8,149 nucleotides of DNA from RGIG3009 sp045578625. GTDB taxonomy: Bacteria > Bacillota > Clostridia > Oscillospirales > Acutalibacteraceae. A program made the translations under genes and the position numbers. The notes beneath the pieces were generated by a model that saw only the letters and a program-made list of their open reading frames with translations, had not been told where the DNA came from and did not search any database. Below, piece by piece: positions 1 through 5,535 of the stretch. Where the stretch lies: contig JAZNKN010000049.1 in assembly GCA_045578625.1 (NCBI GenBank), positions 1 through 8,149 on the forward strand, read 5' to 3'. Positions within the stretch are counted from its first letter, which is position 1; the number at the start of each line of letters is the position of its first letter.

Positions 1-620
1 TCGGGACGGATCAGGCTGCCGCCGTAGGGGATACCCTTACCGGTGAGGACAGCGTTCTCAAAGTTGTTCTTGATGCGCTTGTACTGGCCGAACAGATAGC
101 CGATCTCGCGGCCGCCCACACCGATATCACCGGCGGGAACGTCCACGTGCGAGCCGATGTGACGGCACAGCTCGGTCATAAAGGCCTGGCAGAAACGCAT
201 GATCTCCGCATCGCTCTTGCCGCGGGGATCGAAGTCGGAACCGCCCTTACCGCCGCCGATCGGCAGACCGGTCAGGGAGTTCTTGAAGGTCTGTTCAAAG
301 CCCAGGAACTTGATGATGTTCAGGTTGACAGAGGGGTGGAAGCGCAGACCGCCCTTGTAGGGACCGATGGCGCTGTTGAACTGCACACGGTAACCGCGGT
401 TGACCTGCACCTTACCGGCATCGTCAGTCCAAGAAACACGGAACATAATGACGCGCTCCGGCTCAACGATTCTTTCCAGAAGGCCGGCGGCCTCGTATTC
501 GGGATGCTTTGCCACGACAGGTGCCAGAGACTCCAGAACCTCTTTGACAGCCTGGTGGAATTCGGGTTCGCCGGGGTTCTTGCGAACGACGGACTCATAC
601 ACGGACTCAACGTACGACAT
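1..620 (-). CDS. gdhA: Glutamate dehydrogenase, N-terminal part (runs off the left edge)
   Basis: This enzyme interconverts glutamate and 2-oxoglutarate plus ammonia in the cytoplasm. The window holds the first 206 codons of a protein that is about 445-450 residues in the hexameric family. Visible motifs are PYKGGLRFHPSV (residues 87-98), GGGKGGSDFDP (122-132) and DVPAGDIGVGGREIG (160-174). Lys89, Lys113, Lys125 and Asp165 fall at the same numbers as the substrate-binding and catalytic residues of Clostridium symbiosum glutamate dehydrogenase. The dinucleotide-binding domain lies outside the window, so NAD versus NADP use cannot be read here; the GGGKGG form is common in NADP-type enzymes. 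The start at 620 was chosen because it lies 8 bases from an AAGGAG ribosome site, whereas the in-frame ATG at 626 is only 2 bases away. The gene is divergent from ruvX. Family identity is very secure. Confidence 0.97.
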   Translation of the reverse strand, partial: MSYVESVYESVVRKNPGEPEFHQAVKEVLESLAPVVAKHPEYEAAGLLERIVEPERVIMFRVSWTDDAGKVQVNRGYRVQFNSAIGPYKGGLRFHPSVNLNIIKFLGFEQTFKNSLTGLPIGGGKGGSDFDPRGKSDAEIMRFCQAFMTELCRHIGSHVDVPAGDIGVGGREIGYLFGQYKRIKNNFENAVLTGKGIPYGGSLIRP

Positions 621-628
621 AACCATTA

Positions 629-634
629 CTCCTT
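629..634 (-). promoter_or_regulatory. Ribosome binding site of gdhA
   Basis: On the minus strand AAGGAG is followed by TA and then ATG GTT ATG. The spacing is 2 bases to the first ATG (626) and 8 bases to the second (620), so the second is the likely start. Confidence 0.8.
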
Positions 635-655
635 CTAACAAAAAAGATTGGTACT

Positions 656-684
656 ATTATAGCAAGGTGCAGGCTGGATTGCAA
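656..684 (-). promoter_or_regulatory. Sigma-A-type promoter of gdhA
   Basis: Read on the minus strand, TTGCAA (679-684) is followed by a 17-base spacer and then a perfect TATAAT (656-661). TGC directly before the TATAAT gives an extended -10. Transcription should start near 649, leaving a leader of about 29 bases before the gdhA start. Confidence 0.85.
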
Positions 685-694
685 GGGGTTTAGC

Positions 695-762
695 CAAAAA
701 CTTCAAAATTTCTTATTTTGGCACAGAAAGGCCGCGATTTGTTCATTTTTTGAAAGTTTTTG
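695..762. repeat. Inverted repeat between the divergent gdhA and ruvX promoters
   Basis: CAAAAACTTCAAA (695-707) is matched in inverted orientation by TTTGAAAGTTTTTG (749-762), differing by one extra base. The arms are about 40 bases apart and sit between the gdhA -35 (ends at 684) and the ruvX -35 (begins at 791). A second, shorter pair, GCCAAAA (693-699) and TTTTGGC (716-722), lies in the same stretch. These could be paired regulator sites, but the region is AT-rich and chance is possible. Confidence 0.4.
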
Positions 763-790
763 CTTTTTGGATTGCGAAAAGCGAAACTGT

Positions 791-819
791 TTGCGTATGC
801 TTTGGGAGTGTGGTATAAT
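791..819 (+). promoter_or_regulatory. Sigma-A-type promoter of the ruvX operon
   Basis: TTGCGT (791-796), a 17-base spacer and a perfect TATAAT (814-819), with TGG just before it as an extended -10. The predicted start is near 826, about 28 bases before ruvX. In-frame ATGs at 818 and 824 lie before or at this start, which argues against a longer RuvX. Confidence 0.8.
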
Positions 820-853
820 GAAAATGAAGGATGGACAAAAGGACGGTGCAGTG

Positions 854-1264
854 ATGAGGATCTTAGCGGTGGATCTGGGGCTGGTGCGTACCGGTCTGGC
901 GATCTGCGATGAATTGGAAATGCTGGCGTCGCCGGTTGGCACACTGACGCAGCCGGATCTGGAGGCGCTGTGCGAGGAGGTCGCCGTCGTCGCGGCTCGC
1001 GAGAGCGCGAAGGAGATCGTGGTGGGGCATCCACGCAATATGGACGGCAGCCGCGGCGAGAGCGCGCAGCGTGCGGAGGGCTTTGCCGAAGCGCTGGCGA
1101 CGCGTACCGGTCTGCCGGTCAAGCTGTGGGATGAACGCCTGACGACCGTTTCCGCCATCGGCTTCCTCAACGAGACCAACGTGCGCGGCAAAAAGCGCAA
1201 GCAGCTGGTGGATACGGTGTCCGCCACCATCATCCTGCAGGAATATTTGGACAGCCGTCGGTGA
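854..1264 (+). CDS. ruvX: RuvX/YqgF-family RNase H-fold nuclease
   Basis: A predicted 136-residue cytoplasmic nuclease of the YqgF family, annotated as a putative Holliday junction resolvase and also linked to 5' processing of pre-16S rRNA. The N-terminus MRILAVDLGLVRTGLAICDE carries the first acidic residue (Asp7) of the RNase H fold. VVGHPRNMDGS (57-67), LWDERLTT (91-98, with Glu94) and VDTVSATIILQEYL (119-132, with Asp120) supply the other conserved blocks, so the acidic triad Asp7, Glu94 and Asp120 appears intact. Length matches the family (about 135-150). AAAAGGA at 837-843 is 10 bases from the ATG at 854 and 7 bases from an in-frame GTG at 851, so GTG is an alternative start adding one residue. 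The gene heads the cluster with the DUF3343 and desulfurase genes; the next start is 43 bases away with no terminator visible. Confidence 0.92.
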   Translation: MRILAVDLGLVRTGLAICDELEMLASPVGTLTQPDLEALCEEVAVVAARESAKEIVVGHPRNMDGSRGESAQRAEGFAEALATRTGLPVKLWDERLTTVSAIGFLNETNVRGKKRKQLVDTVSATIILQEYLDSRR

Positions 1265-1307
1265 CGTCTGCCGTTGTCCCGCATATATTGGTTATGAGGT
1301 GAGACCA

Positions 1308-1535
1308 ATGGAATGGACAACGATCTACGTCAGTTCGGTGACGAACGCGATGCGCGGCAAGCGTATGCTGGAAAAGCAGGGCTACGCCGTGCAGATGCAG
1401 CGTGCGGCGAACGTCACGGAGGACGCGGGCTGCGGCTACAGCCTGTTGGTGCGCGGCGGCGCACAGGCGGCGGAGCAGCTGCGCCGTGCCGGAATCCGCG
1501 TGCTGCGCGTGACCGGTGGAGGTGTGCCGCGGTGA
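1308..1535 (+). CDS. DUF3343 family protein, putative Se/S carrier-like
   Basis: A small 75-residue soluble protein beginning MEWTTIYVSSVTNAMRGKRM. The pattern of an N-terminal strand, a short helix following a conserved small-residue/Met turn, and a single-Cys CGYSLLV segment near residues 44-50 resembles the DUF3343 family (Pfam name: putative Se/S carrier protein-like). These proteins are often encoded beside cysteine-desulfurase-like aminotransferases, as here: its stop codon overlaps the next start by 4 bases (GTGA), a strong sign of translational coupling. GAGGTG at 1296-1301 lies 6 bases before the ATG at 1308; an in-frame GTG at 1299 falls inside that ribosome site and was rejected. 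A role in passing sulfur or selenium from the adjacent desulfurase is inference from context and the single cysteine; the function of the family is not firmly established. Confidence 0.75.
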   Translation: MEWTTIYVSSVTNAMRGKRMLEKQGYAVQMQRAANVTEDAGCGYSLLVRGGAQAAEQLRRAGIRVLRVTGGGVPR

Positions 1536-2704
1536 TCTATCTGGATAACGCCGCCACCACCTATCCCAAGCCCCCGACAGTGCATCGGGCGGTGGAGGAG
1601 GCACTCTTGTTGTACGGTGCCAACCCCGGCCGCGGCGGACATGCTATGGCGATGCAAAGTGCCGCGCAGGTGTACGCCTGCCGCGAAACGCTGGCTGACT
1701 TTTTCGGGCTGGAGGATCCCTCCGGCGTGATCTTTACCGCCAATTGTACGACGGCGCTGAATTATGTGATAAAGGGCCTGCTGTCCCATGGGGGACACGT
1801 GGTCATCTCGGCGTGTGAACACAATGCCGTTCTTCGTCCGCTGACCGCCCTCGCTGCGCGCGGTGTGACGTATACCGAGGCGGCGGTGTACCCCGATGAG
1901 CCGTCACGCACGGTGGAGAGCTTTCGCCGTGCGGTTCGGCCGGATACCCGCTTGATCCTCTGCACGCACGCGTCAAACGTCGGCGGCTGGCGGTTGCCGA
2001 TCCGTGAGATAGGCGCGTTGGCACATCGGCTCGGCCTGCCGTTCGCGGTGGATGCCGCGCAGAGCGCGGGCGTGCTGCCGATCCACATGGTGTGGGATAA
2101 TATTGATTTTTTGTGTATGCCCGGACACAAGGCACTGTACGGCCCGATGGGGACAGGTGCGCTGCTGTGCCGCGGTGATATATCTCTGGAAACGGTACTG
2201 GAGGGCGGCACCGGGAGCGCCTCTCTGTCGGCGGAGCAGCCGGCGGAGCTGCCCGACCGTCTGGAAAGCGGCACCGTCAATGTACCGGGTATTTGCGGCT
2301 TACATGCGGGTGTGCGCTTCGTACGGCAGCATGGGCGCGAGGCGTTGGCGGTTCGCGAGACCGCCGCTATGCGCCGTCTGTACGACGGCTTGGCAGGGGT
2401 GCGCGGCATCCGCTTGCATACCTGTCGTCCGGCACTCGCGCAGACGGTGCCGTTGGTGACGCTGAACGTGGAGGGACAGCCCTCGGAGGCGGTCGCCGCA
2501 CAGTTAGCAGAAGCGGGGATCGCCGTACGCGCGGGCCTGCACTGCGCACCCGCCGCCCATCGGATGATGGGTACGCTACCACAGGGGGCGGTGCGGCTGT
2601 GTCCGTCCTATGCCACTACGGTGGCTCAGGTGGATGCTACGGTAAAAATCTTGCGTGAAATTGCAAGAAAATCCTTGCAATCACCGCAGAGTATGTTACA
2701 ATAA
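1532..2704 (+). CDS. Class V aminotransferase, cysteine desulfurase family
   Basis: A 390-residue PLP-dependent enzyme of the cysteine desulfurase/selenocysteine lyase type, expected to remove sulfur (or selenium) from cysteine (or selenocysteine) in the cytoplasm. It begins at GTG 1532, 9 bases after GGAGG (1518-1522), and the product starts MIYLDNAATTYPKP, the usual family N-terminus. Visible features are SACEHNAV with the PLP-stacking His97, VDAAQSAG with Asp174 and Gln177, MPGHKALYGPMGTGALL with the PLP lysine Lys200, ESGTVNVPGI (245-254), and RAGLHCAPAAH with the candidate persulfide Cys338. Arg355 in the C-terminal VRL segment fits the substrate-carboxylate arginine. The following CPSYATT replaces the more usual serine-containing SPG-type and YNT/FNT ending. 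It most resembles the group often found next to DUF3343 proteins rather than canonical IscS or SufS, and no suf or isc scaffold gene is nearby. The physiological sulfur acceptor is unknown. Confidence 0.92.
   Translation: MIYLDNAATTYPKPPTVHRAVEEALLLYGANPGRGGHAMAMQSAAQVYACRETLADFFGLEDPSGVIFTANCTTALNYVIKGLLSHGGHVVISACEHNAVLRPLTALAARGVTYTEAAVYPDEPSRTVESFRRAVRPDTRLILCTHASNVGGWRLPIREIGALAHRLGLPFAVDAAQSAGVLPIHMVWDNIDFLCMPGHKALYGPMGTGALLCRGDISLETVLEGGTGSASLSAEQPAELPDRLESGTVNVPGICGLHAGVRFVRQHGREALAVRETAAMRRLYDGLAGVRGIRLHTCRPALAQTVPLVTLNVEGQPSEAVAAQLAEAGIAVRAGLHCAPAAHRMMGTLPQGAVRLCPSYATTVAQVDATVKILREIARKSLQSPQSMLQ
2675..2702 (+). promoter_or_regulatory. Probable promoter of cdaA-cdaR inside the aminotransferase gene end
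   Basis: TTGCAA (2675-2680), a 16-base spacer and TACAAT (2697-2702), matching sigma-A elements at 4 of 6 and 5 of 6 positions. It overlaps the last codons of the desulfurase gene. Transcription would start near 2709, upstream of the cdaA start. No terminator is visible between the desulfurase gene and cdaA, so read-through from upstream is also possible. Confidence 0.6.
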
Positions 2705-2739
2705 ATAAGTATAGATAAATCGACGGATGATCGGAAAGC

Positions 2740-2745
2740 AGGTGA
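2740..2745 (+). promoter_or_regulatory. Ribosome binding site candidate of cdaA
   Basis: AGGTGA lies 2 bases before ATG 2748 and 5 bases before the next codon, TTG 2751. The earlier in-frame ATG at 2727 has no recognisable ribosome site. This favours a start at 2748 or 2751, with unusually tight spacing for 2748. Confidence 0.5.
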
Positions 2746-2747
2746 GT

Positions 2748-3644
2748 ATGTTGGGTGAGTTTTTTGAAGCTGTGTGGGATAGCATCGTGATGTTTTTTCG
2801 CAGTTATCATCCCATTACCGACACGCTGGATATCATCATCGTGGCCGTCGCGGTGTACGGCATCATCAAGCTGGTGCGCGATTCGCGTGCCGAGCAGCTG
2901 CTGAAGGGCTTTTTGCTGTTGGGCGTCGCCTACGGTGCGGCTCATCTGTTCGGCCTGACGACGATGAAGTATCTGTTGCAGGTGTTGGTGGATAACATCC
3001 TCATCATTCTGGCTATCATTTTCCAGCCGGAGCTGCGTCGCGCTTTGGAGCAGGTGGGGCACTCCAGTTTCTCCCGCTTCCGTATTCAGGGTGTCAGCAG
3101 CGCCGAAAGCCGTGCGTTTATCGAGCGCTGGAAGAAGACCATCGCCGCCGTATGCACTGCAGCGGAATCGCTGAAAAATCAGCGCATGGGCGCGCTTATC
3201 GTCATTGAGCGGAACACCCGCCTGGGCGATATTGCGCAGACCGGCACCGAACTGAACGCCGATGCCACCGCCGAGTTGATCGGCAACATCTTCTTCAACA
3301 AGGCACCGCTGCACGACGGCGCGACCATCGTGCGGGATGCCAAGGTATACGCCGCGGGCTGCATCCTGCCGCTGACGCAGAACGTCTCGCTCAGCAGCAG
3401 TCTGGGTACGCGTCATCGCGCCGCGGTGGGTATGAGCGAAAATTCCGATGCGCTCGTCATCGTCGTCTCGGAGGAGACCGGTATCATCTCGCTTGCCAAG
3501 GGCGGCGAGCTGACGCGTGATTACACCGCCGAAACGCTTGCTGCGTTTCTGGAGAACGAGATCATCTGGAACAACGTATTGACCGATGAGCAAAAGGAAA
3601 GCCGCAAGCTCACCAATATCGTGCGGAGGTGGTTCAAGAAATGA
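2748..3644 (+). CDS. cdaA: Diadenylate cyclase CdaA, membrane-anchored
   Basis: Synthesises cyclic di-AMP from two ATP; this second messenger controls potassium/osmolyte uptake and cell-wall homeostasis in Firmicutes. The 298-residue product has three hydrophobic segments near residues 28-45, 54-70 and 78-93, followed by QPELRRALEQVG and a cytoplasmic DAC domain. The catalytic DGA motif is at 190-192 (APLHDGATIV) and the RHR motif at 222-224 (LGTRHRAAVG); both are intact, so the enzyme should be active. Length is slightly above the usual 270-285. Start 2748 was chosen from the AGGTGA site; ATG 2727 would add seven residues. The stop overlaps the cdaR start in ATGA (3641-3644), so the two are translationally coupled, as in the conserved cdaA-cdaR arrangement. 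Confidence 0.96.
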   Translation: MLGEFFEAVWDSIVMFFRSYHPITDTLDIIIVAVAVYGIIKLVRDSRAEQLLKGFLLLGVAYGAAHLFGLTTMKYLLQVLVDNILIILAIIFQPELRRALEQVGHSSFSRFRIQGVSSAESRAFIERWKKTIAAVCTAAESLKNQRMGALIVIERNTRLGDIAQTGTELNADATAELIGNIFFNKAPLHDGATIVRDAKVYAAGCILPLTQNVSLSSSLGTRHRAAVGMSENSDALVIVVSEETGIISLAKGGELTRDYTAETLAAFLENEIIWNNVLTDEQKESRKLTNIVRRWFKK

Positions 3645-5032
3645 AAAAGTTTTCTTTGAACGCCCTGCTGCACAAAGACCGTGTGATGATCGTCTTTTCC
3701 ATCGTTGTTGCGGTGATCGTTTGGGCATTTATCTCCTTCGGTCCCGCCAACGTGCAGCAGCGCACCATCACAACCACCGTCAAGGTGGATCTGACCGGCA
3801 CCAGTGCCGAGTATGAAAATCTGCGCATCGTGGGGGAGGATACCTTTACCGTCAGCATTACGGTGGAGGGTACTCGTTCGGTGATCTACGGCTTGGATGC
3901 GGAGGATCTGGAGATCCGCCCGGATATTTCGGACATTCAGGACCGCGGTAACTCCACCGTGTCGCTGAGCATCTCCAAGGGAAGCCAGTACGCCGACTAT
4001 CAGATCGTGTCTTTCTCGCCGTCGGTCGTTACGGTCGAATGCGAAAAGTGGACAAACAACTTCTATCCCGTAGCGTTCTCGGATGAGGACAAGATGCAGC
4101 TGGACGTTTCTCCCGCTGACGAAAGTGTGCAGTATCTGCCCAAAAAGGCGATCTTGTTGGATACCGCCGTTGTCAAGGATGGTCGTGTGCAGATCGAGGG
4201 TCCGCAGGCGGTCACGGAGCAGATCGATAAGGTGCGGGTCGAGCTGGATCGCTCCTACGTGTTGGACAAGACCACGCAGCTGAAAGCCAGGCTGGTGGCC
4301 TATAACGAATCCAATCAGGTAATCGATCTTACCGGCTGCTCCATCGTCGGCAGTACCGACGGCACTGTGACGATGACCGTTCCGGTTCGTGCCACCAAGC
4401 AGGTGGCGCTGACGTATACGCTGGCAAACCTGCCGTCCGGCATCCGTGCCGAGGGCTTGGTCAAGCTGTACAATCTGGTGGATCCTAACCCCATCACTTC
4501 GCTGACGCTCATCGGCGAATCCGATGCTTTGGCAGCCTTGGGCGATACGTTGGATCTGGGCGTGATCGATTTTGATTATATGAACCCCGCCAACGCGGAG
4601 ATCACTCGCGAGCTGCTCCTGCCGGACGGCGTTGAGCCGGTGACGGGCAGTAACGAGATCTTGATCTCGCTTTCGATCGACAGTTACCGCACCAAAGAGC
4701 TGCGCTACACGGTCGATAGCATCGCGGATCTGAAGGTGATCGGTCTGCAGGATGGTCAGGTTGCCATGCTGTACGAGGATCAGACACAGATCCTCACCGG
4801 CATCACCCTGTGCGGCGATTCCCGCACCCTGAGCCGTATCAAGGTAGAGGATCTGGTGCTGACGGTGGATCTGACCGGCGCTTCTGGTTACACGCTGCCC
4901 GAGGTGCGCATCACGGTGCCGGCGTACCCGTCTGTATGGGTGTATTACGGTGAGGAGAGCGAGGTACTGGAGCAGTATCCGCACCTGCTGTCCATCGACG
5001 TGGTCGAAGCAGCGGCCGCTGCGGCCGAATAA
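3641..5032 (+). CDS. cdaR: CdaR, YbbR-domain regulator of CdaA
   Basis: A 463-residue protein with one N-terminal membrane segment (about residues 14-34, VMIVFSIVVAVIVWAFISF) preceded by Lys/Arg, then a large extracytoplasmic region of repeated beta-rich YbbR modules. I count about four: roughly 40-135, 145-250, 255-348 and 355-445, each with a hydrophobic pattern like VSITVEG or VQIEGPQAV near its middle. In Firmicutes CdaR binds CdaA and modulates cyclic di-AMP synthesis in response to envelope signals. GGAGGT at 3625-3630 is 10 bases before ATG 3641; an earlier in-frame GTG at 3629 lies inside that ribosome site. The C-terminus ends in an Ala-rich tail (EAAAAAAE), which I cannot interpret. 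A strong terminator follows directly, so glmM, commonly the next gene, is not in this transcript. Confidence 0.94.
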   Translation: MKKFSLNALLHKDRVMIVFSIVVAVIVWAFISFGPANVQQRTITTTVKVDLTGTSAEYENLRIVGEDTFTVSITVEGTRSVIYGLDAEDLEIRPDISDIQDRGNSTVSLSISKGSQYADYQIVSFSPSVVTVECEKWTNNFYPVAFSDEDKMQLDVSPADESVQYLPKKAILLDTAVVKDGRVQIEGPQAVTEQIDKVRVELDRSYVLDKTTQLKARLVAYNESNQVIDLTGCSIVGSTDGTVTMTVPVRATKQVALTYTLANLPSGIRAEGLVKLYNLVDPNPITSLTLIGESDALAALGDTLDLGVIDFDYMNPANAEITRELLLPDGVEPVTGSNEILISLSIDSYRTKELRYTVDSIADLKVIGLQDGQVAMLYEDQTQILTGITLCGDSRTLSRIKVEDLVLTVDLTGASGYTLPEVRITVPAYPSVWVYYGEESEVLEQYPHLLSIDVVEAAAAAAE

Positions 5033-5049
5033 AAGAATAACGCGAACTC

Positions 5050-5081
5050 AACCCGCCCGAGAACACTCGGGCGGGTTTTTT
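5050..5081 (+). terminator. Rho-independent terminator after cdaR
   Basis: CCCGCCCGAG (5052-5061), loop AACA (5062-5065), CTCGGGCGGG (5066-5075), then six T (5076-5081). Two further A-T pairs extend the base into the T run. It begins 17 bases after the cdaR stop. Confidence 0.95.
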
Positions 5082-5105
5082 ATATGGGCAGTCGGATTGA
5101 GACGC

Positions 5106-5132
5106 TAGGAACGACCTGCGTGTCGTTCCGCC
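5106..5132 (+). repeat. Hairpin module A (TAGG edge, CTGCGT loop)
   Basis: GGAACGAC (5108-5115), loop CTGCGT (5116-5121), GTCGTTCC (5122-5129): 8 perfect pairs, then GCC. It is the same design as module B with a G-to-A change in one arm and the matching C-to-T change in the other, and one G fewer at the TAGGG edge. Confidence 0.75.
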
Positions 5133-5150
5133 GGATCTGTACGAATGGTG

Positions 5151-5179
5151 GGCGGAACGGCACATAGGCCGTTCCCTAC
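5151..5179 (-). repeat. Hairpin module B (TAGGG edge, CTATGT loop)
   Basis: On the plus strand GGAACGGC (5154-5161), loop ACATAG (5162-5167), GCCGTTCC (5168-5175), then CTA. In the common orientation it reads TAGGG, stem, CTATGT loop, stem, GCC. The 24 bases 5155-5178 are identical to 5446-5469 (module F). Confidence 0.8.
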
Positions 5180-5210
5180 GGAGTAGCAATGGGGCTGTGC
5201 GAAGAAAACC

Positions 5211-5316
5211 CCTCCGTCGGGCATTTGCCCGACACCAGCTACGCTGCGCTTCGCATAAGTTCCACCGACGAGATCACAGATCTCGAGTGTCACGTACCCC
5301 TTAATAAGGGGGCTTG
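5211..5316. repeat. Central triple-hairpin segment, MITE-like
   Basis: Three successive perfect hairpins: GTCGGGC (5216-5222) with GCCCGAC (5227-5233); CGAGATC (5269-5275) with GATCTCG (5279-5285); CCCCTT (5297-5302) with AAGGGG (5306-5311). The segment opens with CCCCTCCGTC and closes with GGGGGCTTGG. I recall similar CCTCCGTC...AAGGGAGGCTT units as dispersed intergenic repeats in gut Oscillospirales, but only one copy is present here, so mobility is inference. Confidence 0.55.
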
Positions 5317-5345
5317 GTGGGGCGTCGAGGGCGCCGCCCCCTACA
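5317..5345 (-). repeat. Hairpin module C (degenerate)
   Basis: GGGGCG (5319-5324) pairs with CGCCCC (5335-5340) around a 10-base loop, followed by CTAC, the complement of the GTAGGG edge. The loop does not match the CTNYGT pattern, so this is the weakest member of the set. Confidence 0.45.
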
Positions 5346-5350
5346 AAGCC

Positions 5351-5376
5351 CGCGGGCGGCAGGTTGCCGCCCCTAC
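5351..5376 (-). repeat. Hairpin module D
   Basis: GGGCGGC (5354-5360), loop AGGTT, GCCGCCC (5366-5372), then CCTAC: 7 perfect pairs next to the same GTAGGG edge (minus orientation). The loop in module orientation is AACCT rather than CTNYGT. Confidence 0.6.
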
Positions 5377-5393
5377 CACCCCAAAACGGCATT

Positions 5394-5421
5394 GTAGGGG
5401 AGGGCCTCTGTGCCCTCCCGC
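5394..5421 (+). repeat. Hairpin module E (GTAGGGG edge, CTCTGT loop)
   Basis: GGGAGGGC (5398-5405), loop CTCTGT (5406-5411), GCCCTCCC (5412-5419): 8 perfect pairs. Compared with module B, the AAC/GTT part of the stem has become GAG/CTC with pairing preserved. Confidence 0.75.
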
Positions 5422-5444
5422 GCAGGGATCGCGCAGGTTTGGGC

Positions 5445-5470
5445 TGAACGGCACATAGGCCGTTCCCTAT
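5445..5470 (-). repeat. Hairpin module F, near-duplicate of module B
   Basis: GAACGGC (5446-5452), loop ACATAG, GCCGTTC (5459-5465), then CCTA. Its 24-base core is identical to 5155-5178, 291 bases upstream and in the same orientation. The outermost base differs (T at 5445 where B has G), leaving 7 pairs. Confidence 0.8.
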
Positions 5471-5522
5471 CATGTTGGTCTATACGATTATCGGGTTTTC
5501 TTTCACCCCGCGGTGAGTTGCT

Positions 5523-5530
5523 CATACACT
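5523..5530 (+). promoter_or_regulatory. Sigma-E-like -10 element upstream of cotJA
   Basis: CATACACT matches the Bacillus sigma-E -10 consensus (CATACAMT) at every position. It lies 49 bases before the cotJA start, and the cotJ operon of Bacillus subtilis is sigma-E dependent. The expected -35 region (about 5501-5508, TTTCACCC) is a poor match to the ATATT-type consensus, so this call rests on the -10 and the context. No sigma-A promoter is evident here. Confidence 0.5.
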
Positions 5531-5535
5531 GGTAA

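Noticed and set aside
147..638. A 163-codon open frame on the plus strand opposite gdhA
   Set aside because: The minus strand encodes an unmistakable glutamate dehydrogenase in the same bases.
818..853. Longer RuvX starting at ATG 818 or 824
   Set aside because: These ATGs overlap or immediately follow the TATAAT at 814-819 and lie before or at the predicted transcript start; the family N-terminus begins at MRILAVD.
2637..3728. A 363-codon open frame on the minus strand opposite cdaA
   Set aside because: Antisense to intact DGA and RHR motifs of cdaA, with no recognisable domain or ribosome site.
3521..4984. A 487-codon open frame on the minus strand opposite cdaR
   Set aside because: It is the antisense shadow of a GC-rich gene: no family signature, His/Arg/Asp/Gln-rich composition typical of shadows, and it covers the well-supported cdaA end and cdaR.
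5189..5458. An 89-codon open frame on the plus strand across the repeat island
   Set aside because: It reads through five hairpin modules and the triple-hairpin segment, has no clear ribosome site, and resembles the spurious products that such repeats generate when annotated automatically.
5201..5472. CRISPR array
   Set aside because: The repeated units are hairpins of mixed orientation and variable sequence at irregular spacing, with only one exact repeat pair and no cas genes.
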